Translations under genes and position numbers: made by a program
Notes under the pieces: generated by a model
Seen by the model: the letters and a program-made list of their open reading frames with translations, nothing else
Databases searched by the model: none
Told to the model about the DNA's origin: nothing
In this document: positions 51,710 to 57,812 of the stretch, piece after piece
Position numbering within the stretch: the first letter of the stretch is position 1
Layout: each line of letters starts with the position of its first letter
From: Micromonospora sp. CPCC 205371
GTDB lineage: Bacteria > Actinomycetota > Actinomycetes > Mycobacteriales > Micromonosporaceae
Direction of reading: 5' to 3'
Assembly (NCBI RefSeq): GCF_026130045.1
Contig: NZ_JAIBNX010000002.1
Coordinates: 62,674 to 120,485 of the forward strand
Length of the DNA stretch: 57,812 nt

Positions 51710-52471
51710 TCACATCCTCGCCGTCTCGACGCTCAGGCCGAGCGCCGCGAACAGGTGGCTGCGCTCACTGACCCCGAACGTCTCCATCCACAGTCGAGGC
51801 TCGCGCAACTGGTCCGGCGATCCCACGGCGACCACGGTCTCGTTCAGCAAGGCCAGCCGGTCGCAGGTGTGCATGGCCGCCGCCAGGTCGTGGGTCGCCA
51901 TCAGCACCGCATGCTCCTTGCCGAGCTCGGCGAAGAGATCGCCGAGCAGTTCCTGGGTCGGCATGTCCAGGCCGGTGAACGGCTCGTCCAGCAGCAGCAC
52001 GTCGGGCCGCAGGGCCAGCGCCCGGGCGACCAGTACCCGCTGCCGCTGCCCGCCGGACAGCTCGCCCACCGGGCGGCGGCGCAGGTCGGCCAGGCGGACC
52101 CGGTCGAGCGCCTCGGCGACCGTCCGCCAGTCCGCGACGCCGGGCCGGCGGAACAGGCCCAGGCGCCTGGTGCGGCCGGTCATCACCGCGTCCTGGACGG
52201 AGATCGGGAAGTCCCAGGTGAACTCGTGCCGTTGCGGCACGTACCCGACCCGGGACGCGCCGGGCTTGGCCGGCGCGCCCGCGACCTGGATGCGGCCGGT
52301 CTTGAGGCGCAGCAGCCCGAGAATGCTGCGCAGCAGGGTGGTCTTGCCGGCTCCGTTCGGTCCGACCAGGCCGACGAACTGGCCGGCGTCGATGGTGAGG
52401 TTGACGTCGCGCAGTACCAGCCGCTTTCCCAACTCGACGCCGACGTTCTCGACCGCGAGGACTTCGCTCAT
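51710..52471 (-). CDS. Anchored repeat-type ABC transporter ATP-binding subunit (ZnuC-like)
   Basis: 253 residues. Walker A VGPNGAGKTT, Q-loop YVPQRHEFTWDFPISV (characteristic of metal ABC ATPases), signature LSGGQRQRVLVARAL, Walker B VLLLDEPFTGLD and H-loop MATHDLAAA. Its ATG overlaps the stop of the repeat protein gene upstream (ATGA). It drives metal uptake with the permease and the lipoprotein receptor. Confidence 0.94.
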   Translation of the reverse strand: MSEVLAVENVGVELGKRLVLRDVNLTIDAGQFVGLVGPNGAGKTTLLRSILGLLRLKTGRIQVAGAPAKPGASRVGYVPQRHEFTWDFPISVQDAVMTGRTRRLGLFRRPGVADWRTVAEALDRVRLADLRRRPVGELSGGQRQRVLVARALALRPDVLLLDEPFTGLDMPTQELLGDLFAELGKEHAVLMATHDLAAAMHTCDRLALLNETVVAVGSPDQLREPRLWMETFGVSERSHLFAALGLSVETARM

Positions 52472-53400
52472 GCCGAACCGTCCACTTGCTCGTCCGCGGC
52501 CCGGCGCCGGGCCCGTGCGCCACGCGCCAGGACGAGGACGGCCACGCCGGCGAAGGCGACCGCCACGACGCCGATCACGATGGGCAGCGTGCTGCCCGAT
52601 CCGCCGCCGCCAGAACCGCCGCCATCACGCGGGTCCGCTGCCGCTACGGCGGTGGGGCTGGCGCTGGCCGTGGCGGTGGGCAGGCCGGCGGTGTACTGGG
52701 CGGCGAACGCCTCGTCGACGCTGGTGCCGTCACCGACCGCGAGCCGCAGCACGCTGCGGCCGCTGGCCTGCCCGCCGGCCGCCAGCTCCGCGGTAATCTC
52801 CACCGCGACCAGGTACACGCCCGGCTTGGTGAAGATCCAGTTCGCGTGCGTATGGGTGTTGGTGTCCACCCACAGCGGCTGCGGGTACGGCAGCGTCGAG
52901 TTCCACAGCACCTGCGGCGCGCCCAGGTTGCCCGACTGTAGGTAGACGATCACGCTACCGGGCCCCTGCACGCCGAGCAGGTTCATGGTCACGCCGCGCC
53001 CGATTCCACTGAGGACGCCCGGGTCCTGGGTGTTCCAGCCGAGCCACACCACGTCCGGGTTCTGCGTCTGCGGTACGACGTGGACGGGTGTGCCAGGCTG
53101 CTGGCCGAGGAAGGCGTACGTCGGGTCGTCCGGCACCCGCTCGACGGCCGCGTCTCGCACCCGAAGCACCACATCGGACGGTTGCCGCCAGACGGGCGGA
53201 ACGACGGTGCCGTCGTGCACCTGGATGGTCCACTTGCCGTCCCGGTACCGGGGACCGACGTCCACGTGCCCCTTCTCCAGCACAGCGCGGCCGGCGACCT
53301 CGCGCTGGTTCGGGTCGAGCGACTGCGTCAGGCCGTCCGGCGCCGGTGTCGGCGTCGCCGCCAGCCCCGCGGTCATCACGGCGGCCACCAGTGTCTTCAT
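52468..53400 (-). CDS. Membrane-anchored 'choice-of-anchor M' repeat protein
   Basis: 310 residues from ATG 53400, overlapping the binding-protein stop (ATGA). A signal peptide (1-19) is followed by one complete repeat domain: VLEKGHVDVGPRYRDGKW, RQPSDVVLRV, FLGQQPGTPVHVVPQTQ, VVWLGWNTQ, then the HxHxNWxF motif (THTHANWIFTKPGVYLV). A Gly/Ser linker (GGGSGGGGSG) leads to a C-terminal membrane helix (LPIVIGVVAVAFAGVAVLVL) and an Arg-rich tail. It probably stands on the outer membrane face beside the transporter. Confidence 0.88.
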   Translation of the reverse strand: MKTLVAAVMTAGLAATPTPAPDGLTQSLDPNQREVAGRAVLEKGHVDVGPRYRDGKWTIQVHDGTVVPPVWRQPSDVVLRVRDAAVERVPDDPTYAFLGQQPGTPVHVVPQTQNPDVVWLGWNTQDPGVLSGIGRGVTMNLLGVQGPGSVIVYLQSGNLGAPQVLWNSTLPYPQPLWVDTNTHTHANWIFTKPGVYLVAVEITAELAAGGQASGRSVLRLAVGDGTSVDEAFAAQYTAGLPTATASASPTAVAAADPRDGGGSGGGGSGSTLPIVIGVVAVAFAGVAVLVLARGARARRRAADEQVDGSA

Positions 53401-54944
53401 CGGGTGAGGCACTCCTTCAGGGAGTCGGCGTTGAAGCGCATCATCTTCACGTACGTGTCGACGGTGTCGTCGAAGGCGTCGCCATAGATGTCACATACGG
53501 CGACGTCCTGCTCCTTGGCTATCTGCACCAAAGCGGACGATCGTGCGCGCAGGTTGGGCTCCAGGAACACGGCACGTACGTTCAGGTTGCGGATCGTCTC
53601 GGTCAGCTTGACGCGGTCGGCGAGGCTCGGCTCGGTGGCGGGGTTCGGGGTGACGAACCCGGCGACCGGTATGCCGTAGGCGTGCGCCAGGTAGGCGAAC
53701 GCGTCGTGCGTGGTCACCAGGTATCGCCGGGCCGGCGGGATCGACGCGATGGTGGCGGCGACGTACGTGTCGAGCTCGGTCAGCGCGGCCAGGTAGACCT
53801 CGGTGTTGCGCCGGTATTCGGCGGCGCCCTGCGGGTCGACGCCGATCAGCGTGTCTCGAATGAGTTCCACATAGGACTGGACGTTGCCGACGTCTTGCCA
53901 CAGGTGCGGGTCGATCTCACCGTGCACGTGCTTGCCGAGCACCGCCTGCGGCAGCTGGTACACCCGCTCACCGGCCCGGCCGAGGAACCGGAAGCCGCGG
54001 CCCGCCGGTACCTCCTTCAACGCCTTGTTCGGCACCTCGATCACGGTGCGAGCCGGGTCGTACTCCTGCTGGCGCACCGCACCACCGCCCTGCGGATCGG
54101 CATACAGGTAGAGGCGGCCGGTGTCCGTGTCCACCGCGACGTCCGCGTGCCCGGCGCCGAGCACGTCCGCGCCTTCCATTCCCGGTATCGAGTGCGGGTC
54201 GACGCCGACCGCGAACGTGAACGTCTGCCGGCCCAGCGCGATCGGCGTGGACCGCTCCGACACCACCAGACGCGCCTCGACCGTCAGCTTGTACACGCCC
54301 GGCGCGGTGAACGCCCAACTCATGTGCGTGTGCGCGTCGGGCGGGAGGACCGCGGTGTCGTCGTCGAGCCCGTCCGAGGAGTTGAAGTAGAAGTCCGGGT
54401 CACCGAACGACTCGGTCAGATACGCCACCAGGTGCCCGGGGCCGGTCACGTCGGTGGCGGTCAACAGCACGTCCGAGGCGCGGGTGGCCTTGTACTGCGC
54501 ACCGGTGCCCCGCACCCGCAGGCCCAGCCAGATCGTGTCCAGCGAGACGTCCTCGACCAGCGGGATGATCTCAGCGGCGTACTTGGACGCGCCCTCGGCC
54601 AGCGACACGTTCGGCACGCCGTCGCGCAGGTTAGCATCCAGCGCCTTGATCACATTCTGCGCCTCCAGCAGCAGATAGTTACTGAAGGCCACATCGGCGT
54701 ACACGACGTTGCGCACGTCCCGCAGGGTCGGCTCGTACACATGCGAGTCCGCGTTGTCCGGCACGATCGAGTCGACCAGCACCCGCTCGCCGCCCACGTT
54801 GCGCACCAGGTCCGCCAGGATCCCCGTGGTCGTGACCACCTGCACCCGATCCTCGGAACCGGTGAACGTCACCGGGGCCGCGCATCCAGACAACACGAGT
54901 GCGAGGCAGGCAGTTGCCACCAGTCGTGCCGTAGACGCCCTCAT
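53397..54944 (-). CDS. Metal-binding lipoprotein (ZnuA-like) with inserted anchored-repeat domain
   Basis: 515 residues, lipobox LSGC (Cys21). The N-lobe (30-125) and C-lobe (336-515) make a cluster A-I metal receptor with ligand candidates H68 (ADSHVYEPT), H341 (HVHGEIDPHLW), H413 (TTHDAFAY) and D485/D489 (CDIYGDA). Residues about 132-335 are inserted at the site of the usual His-rich loop. They contain the later half of a choice-of-anchor M domain (TIWLGL...DAHTHMSWAFTAPGVY) followed by the earlier half (VLGAGHADVAVDTD...FLGRAGERVYQLPQA), so the repeat appears circularly permuted. It delivers Zn or Mn to the permease. Confidence 0.9.
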   Translation of the reverse strand: MRASTARLVATACLALVLSGCAAPVTFTGSEDRVQVVTTTGILADLVRNVGGERVLVDSIVPDNADSHVYEPTLRDVRNVVYADVAFSNYLLLEAQNVIKALDANLRDGVPNVSLAEGASKYAAEIIPLVEDVSLDTIWLGLRVRGTGAQYKATRASDVLLTATDVTGPGHLVAYLTESFGDPDFYFNSSDGLDDDTAVLPPDAHTHMSWAFTAPGVYKLTVEARLVVSERSTPIALGRQTFTFAVGVDPHSIPGMEGADVLGAGHADVAVDTDTGRLYLYADPQGGGAVRQQEYDPARTVIEVPNKALKEVPAGRGFRFLGRAGERVYQLPQAVLGKHVHGEIDPHLWQDVGNVQSYVELIRDTLIGVDPQGAAEYRRNTEVYLAALTELDTYVAATIASIPPARRYLVTTHDAFAYLAHAYGIPVAGFVTPNPATEPSLADRVKLTETIRNLNVRAVFLEPNLRARSSALVQIAKEQDVAVCDIYGDAFDDTVDTYVKMMRFNADSLKECLTR

Positions 54945-54954
54945 CCGCGCCCGC

Positions 54955-55401
54955 CTAGAAGAAGTCGGTGTTATAGGCGGTCTTGTCCTTGCAGTCCTTC
55001 CAGGTGCCGTCAGGCAGCAGCTTGCACACCCTGAACAGGATCTCTTCGTTCTGGCGGGGGCCGCCGTTGTAGTGGTTCTTGACGTCGATGTAGTTCGTTG
55101 AGCCGTCGCCCCGGACGCTGACGACGTTGACGAGGACCCACCGCCCGGACCGGTACACGTACAGCCCCGCGATGATGCCGTTGCTGCCGTCAGGAAAGTT
55201 GTCTTCCACGTACAGGTATCCGTTGTCATAAGACCCGTACGGCCGGGACGCCCAATAGCCGTAGCCCAGGTAGGCGCCGCTGACGCCGTACATGTTCGTT
55301 CGGCTGCTCTCCGCGGACGCCGGCGTAGAGATGCTCACCAGCGCCGTTGCGGCGATGACGCATCCCGCGAGCAGCCGGGCGATCCATCCGCGAGTACCCA
55401 A
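54955..55401 (-). CDS. Small secreted protein, unknown function
   Basis: 148 residues from a TTG at 55401 with GGAG 9 bp upstream; GTG 55410 is an alternative but sits on the ribosome site. Signal peptide: RLLAGCVIAATALVSISTPASA. The mature part is Tyr/Gly-rich (YGVSGAYLGYGYWASRPYGSY) with a C-terminal two-Cys pattern (FRVCKLLPDGTWKDCKD), probably a disulphide. It sits inside the metal operon between the receptor and the wall protein genes. Similarity to other operon members is not evident. Confidence 0.75.
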   Translation of the reverse strand: MGTRGWIARLLAGCVIAATALVSISTPASAESSRTNMYGVSGAYLGYGYWASRPYGSYDNGYLYVEDNFPDGSNGIIAGLYVYRSGRWVLVNVVSVRGDGSTNYIDVKNHYNGGPRQNEEILFRVCKLLPDGTWKDCKDKTAYNTDFF

Positions 55402-55454
55402 TTGACACACTCCATACGTAGTTCTTGCGGCGATGCGCGCGGCTGGCGCGCCGA

Positions 55455-57425
55455 TCACGACGCCCTCCGGCGGCGGATGGTCAGGATCATGAGGAGGCCG
55501 CCGCCGAGCAGCAGGCCGGCACCGACCGCCACCGGCCCCACGAGCGAGGTGCCGGTCAAGGCCAGTGGACCGCAGCTCGTGCCGCTGTAGGCGAAGGTGC
55601 GGCTGCTGGTGCGCCGGGCCAGCGACTGCGGGTCGGTGCTGCCCACCGCGATCGTGACCGTGGCGGTGTCGCTGACCGACCGTCCATTCGCGAGGGTGGC
55701 CCGCTGCGTGAAGGTCAACTTGTAGGCGCCCTGCTTGGTGAACGCCCAGTTGCCGTGCGCGTGGGTGCCGGTCGGCACGGTGTACCGGTCGGGCAGCCCG
55801 TCGCCGCTGTTGAACACCACCCGCGGCTGGCCGAACGCCTCGAACAGGTAGACCACCAGCTTGCCGGGACCCTCCACCTTGTCCAGTGACCAGCTCAGCG
55901 ACCCTCCGCGCAGCTGCGACGCCTGGATCTCCTCGGTGTTCCAGCCCAGCCACAGCATGCTGGAGTTCTGCGTCTGCGGGATCTGCCAGATCTGGGTCCC
56001 GGCCGGGCCGAGGAAACCGAAGTTCCCGGCGGGCACCGTCGTGGCGCCGGCCGGCTTGAGGTGCAGCACGACGTCTTGCGGGTCACGCCACGTCGTCTTG
56101 CCGGCCACGGTGCCGTCCTTGACCTGCGAGACGAGGTTGCCGCCGGTCAGCCGGGCCGCGTAGTCGACGTGCCCCTGAGCCAGTACGGCGGCGGTGGTCG
56201 TGGATGTGCTCGTCGAGGTTCGGGTCACTGGCACGCACGACGGCGATGGGCTGGCGGTGGTGGGACCGTTCTGCGACGGCGACGTGACCGGGCTCGTCGT
56301 GGTTGGGCTCGTCGTGGTTGGGCTGGTCGGCGTGACGCTCGAGGTCGGGCTGGCGCTGGGCGTACCCGATGACGTGGGTGACGCGGAGGGTGAGCCGGAC
56401 GCGGTGGGCGAGGCCGACGGCGTGCCTGTCCCGGACACCACCAGGGTGACCGGGGGTGAGGTCGACGGCGCGTGGTCGTTGGCGTAGGTCGGCGTGTACC
56501 GCGCGGTGAGCGAGTGTGAGCCGCCGGCAAGCGCTCTCGTGCTGTGCGTGGCTTGGCCGGCGGAGACCGCGGCGTACCCGAGTGACGCCGTGCCGTCGAA
56601 GAACTCCACCCAGCCGCTGGCCGTCGCCGGCGACACCGTCGCGGACAGCGTGACCTCGTCGCCGGCGGAGGGGTTGCTCGGGCTGGCCGACAGCGCCGTC
56701 TGGGTTGGCTCCGGCGCCACGTCGCTGGCCTGCGTGCCGCCCACGTACCAGGTATAGGTGGCGCGCGCGGGCGGCAGCGCGGTGCCGTTCGCAGCCGTGG
56801 CACGCACCTCGAAGGTCAGTTCGTAGCGGCCAAGGGCGGAAAATACCCAGTTCGCGTGCGTATGGTTGGACACCACTTCGCGCAGCGTGCGGAGCTGGGC
56901 GTCGGTGCTGCTGAGCATGCGCACAGGCATCCCGACACGGTCGTACCCGAAGATCTCCACCCGTCCGGGCCCGGCGACCTCGACCAGACTCAGGTCGACC
57001 GCGTCCCCCACCAGGACGCCGCGCGGGATGGACTCGGTGTCCCAGCCGGCGAACAGCAGCTCGTCGATCTCGGTCTGCGGCGCGATCCAGACCGGGTCGC
57101 CCGGACTGCCGAGGAACGCGTACTCGGGCAGGTCCGGCACGCCGAGCCGGGAGACCTGGTCGATGTCCTTGACCTGGAAGAGCACGTCGCGCGGGTCGTA
57201 GAAGTCGTGGGGCGCCTCGCCGACCCGGGTCCGCAGGCGCAGCGCGCCGTCCGCGTACTCGACGTGCACCACGTCGGTGTGCACGTCGTTTACCACCACG
57301 CGCTGCCGGCTCGCCGGCGGCGCGGCACCCGCCGAGCCTCCGGCCACCACCACGGGCACCGCTGCCAGCAGCGCCAGCATCCCGAGAACGGCCGCGAACC
57401 ACCGCGGTCTTGTCGTGTCGCGCAT
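55455..57425 (-). CDS. Cell-wall-anchored repeat protein with LAxTG sorting signal
   Basis: 656 residues from the ATG at 57425. A signal peptide (1-35) is followed by a first choice-of-anchor M repeat (about 38-230, with NHTHANWVF), an Ig-like Big_3-type domain (235-330, SASPSNPSAGDEVTLSATV), a Ser/Thr/Pro linker (335-430) and a second repeat (about 432-610, GHVDYAARLTGG...THAHGNWAF). The C-terminus has LALTG, a membrane helix (VGPVAVGAGLLLGGGLLMILTI) and RRRRAS, a sortase E-type sorting signal. It is first in the metal ABC operon and divergent from another secreted protein. Candidate Zur boxes precede it. Confidence 0.9.
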   Translation of the reverse strand: MRDTTRPRWFAAVLGMLALLAAVPVVVAGGSAGAAPPASRQRVVVNDVHTDVVHVEYADGALRLRTRVGEAPHDFYDPRDVLFQVKDIDQVSRLGVPDLPEYAFLGSPGDPVWIAPQTEIDELLFAGWDTESIPRGVLVGDAVDLSLVEVAGPGRVEIFGYDRVGMPVRMLSSTDAQLRTLREVVSNHTHANWVFSALGRYELTFEVRATAANGTALPPARATYTWYVGGTQASDVAPEPTQTALSASPSNPSAGDEVTLSATVSPATASGWVEFFDGTASLGYAAVSAGQATHSTRALAGGSHSLTARYTPTYANDHAPSTSPPVTLVVSGTGTPSASPTASGSPSASPTSSGTPSASPTSSVTPTSPTTTSPTTTSPVTSPSQNGPTTASPSPSCVPVTRTSTSTSTTTAAVLAQGHVDYAARLTGGNLVSQVKDGTVAGKTTWRDPQDVVLHLKPAGATTVPAGNFGFLGPAGTQIWQIPQTQNSSMLWLGWNTEEIQASQLRGGSLSWSLDKVEGPGKLVVYLFEAFGQPRVVFNSGDGLPDRYTVPTGTHAHGNWAFTKQGAYKLTFTQRATLANGRSVSDTATVTIAVGSTDPQSLARRTSSRTFAYSGTSCGPLALTGTSLVGPVAVGAGLLLGGGLLMILTIRRRRAS

Positions 57426-57490
57426 CAGCCTGCTCCCCTTCAGGCCCCCGGCGAGCGGAACGGTCAGCGCATCACCCGAGGGATCAATCT

Positions 57491-57506
57491 GAACATGATT
57501 ATCGTT
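57491..57506. promoter_or_regulatory. Candidate Zur box, wall-protein side
   Basis: GAACATGATTATCGTT; its complement AACGATAATCATGTTC contains GATAATCAT, the central core of the actinobacterial Zur/Fur box TGATAATCATTATCA. It lies 66 bp upstream of the wall-protein start. The linked genes encode a zinc-type ABC system, which supports Zur. Confidence 0.55.
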
Positions 57507-57670
57507 AGCCCGGGTGCGTTTGTCCAATCGCGCGACATGAACACCGGCACACCAAGGCGCCGCCTGCCCGTAAATGACCGGTATCGCGACATCGCGACAT
57601 CTGGCCACATTGGACCGATCGCTCCCCTTCACGCGGTGTCCACCGGCGGACAATCACCTTGACAGCTTAA

Positions 57671-57689
57671 TGAAAACCGTTACCGTTTC
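57671..57689. promoter_or_regulatory. Candidate Zur box, right-hand divergent gene
   Basis: TGAAAACCGTTACCGTTTC is a near-palindrome (AAACCGTTACCGTTT) of the TGAAAAxCxTTxTC Zur-like type, 42 bp upstream of the ATG at 57731. The remainder of the 305-bp divergent region holds no gene. Confidence 0.5.
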
Positions 57690-57730
57690 GATCTAGTTGA
57701 GCATCTCCATCGACAACCAGGAGGATCTGC

Positions 57731-57812
57731 ATGCGTCTCAGAGTCCCGCTGCTCACCACCGCGACGGTGGCCGCCACGGCCGCGTTGCTGGTCTGGGGGG
57801 GCCCCGCCCCGG
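57731..57812 (+). CDS. Secreted protein, N-terminus only (window edge)
   Basis: An AGGAGGA ribosome site precedes an ATG at 57731. The 27 visible codons encode a signal peptide start (MRLRVPLLTTATVAATAALLV, then WGGPAP). Divergence from the wall repeat protein and a Zur-like box upstream suggest another member of the anchored-repeat system. The last bases are a G7-C4-rich tract that could be unreliable. Confidence 0.6.
   Translation, partial: MRLRVPLLTTATVAATAALLVWGGPAP

Overview
This is a high-GC actinobacterial chromosome segment, most likely from the Micromonosporaceae or close relatives. The evidence is strong GC bias at third codon positions, many GTG starts, secreted proteins with CBM2 and AbfB-type modules, a large LuxR (LAL) regulator, TetR/ArsR/MerR regulators beside small effector genes, and a surface 'anchored-repeat' metal ABC system with a sortase E type LAxTG signal. 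I found no tRNA, rRNA, CRISPR array, IS element or phage gene. The family placement is an inference.

Layout. 1-2.0 kb: two SRPBCC proteins around an ArsR repressor, and a GNAT acetyltransferase. 2.0-7.8 kb: plant-polymer degradation, with a secreted esterase-CBM2, then a GH51-type arabinofuranosidase and a Tat-exported GH43 enzyme behind two LacI-type operators and closed by a strong terminator. 8-10.5 kb: a TetR repressor divergent from a DrrAB-like ABC exporter, sharing a near-perfect 15-bp inverted repeat. 10.7-18.8 kb: assorted hydrolases, a DUF2332/TetR pair, a beta-lactamase-fold serine hydrolase, a small MerR protein and a PPOX protein.

19.2-37.8 kb is a catabolic island for cyclic hydroxy-carboxylates of the quinate/shikimate type. 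It holds a 916-residue three-domain 3-dehydroshikimate dehydratase fusion, a quinate/shikimate dehydrogenase in an operon with a TRAP transporter, IclR and TetR regulators, and a five-gene minus-strand operon (aldehyde dehydrogenase, ThDP enzyme, PQQ dehydrogenase, type II dehydroquinase-like protein, Gfo/Idh/MocA oxidoreductase). A divergent operon encodes a class III CoA-transferase, a citryl-CoA-lyase-like protein and a ThuA protein. The classical route to protocatechuate explains only part of this set. The remaining enzymes would fit an oxidative ring-opening route ending in CoA activation and retro-Claisen cleavage. I present this as the main hypothesis.

37.9-49.8 kb: an ArsR-type DUF5937 regulator, a methyltransferase, a LAL regulator, a CapA-like lipoprotein, a TraB/TIKI-like protein, a cupin/TetR pair with three alternating half-sites, an HxlR/SRPBCC pair and small conserved proteins.

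49.9 kb to the end: zinc-type metal homeostasis. A His-rich tandem-repeat protein is coupled to an ArsR/SmtB regulator. Next to it is an anchored-repeat ABC system: permease, ATPase, membrane-anchored repeat protein, a substrate-binding lipoprotein carrying a repeat domain, and a 656-residue cell-wall repeat protein. A further secreted protein starts divergently and runs off the window. Candidate Zur boxes sit in both control regions.
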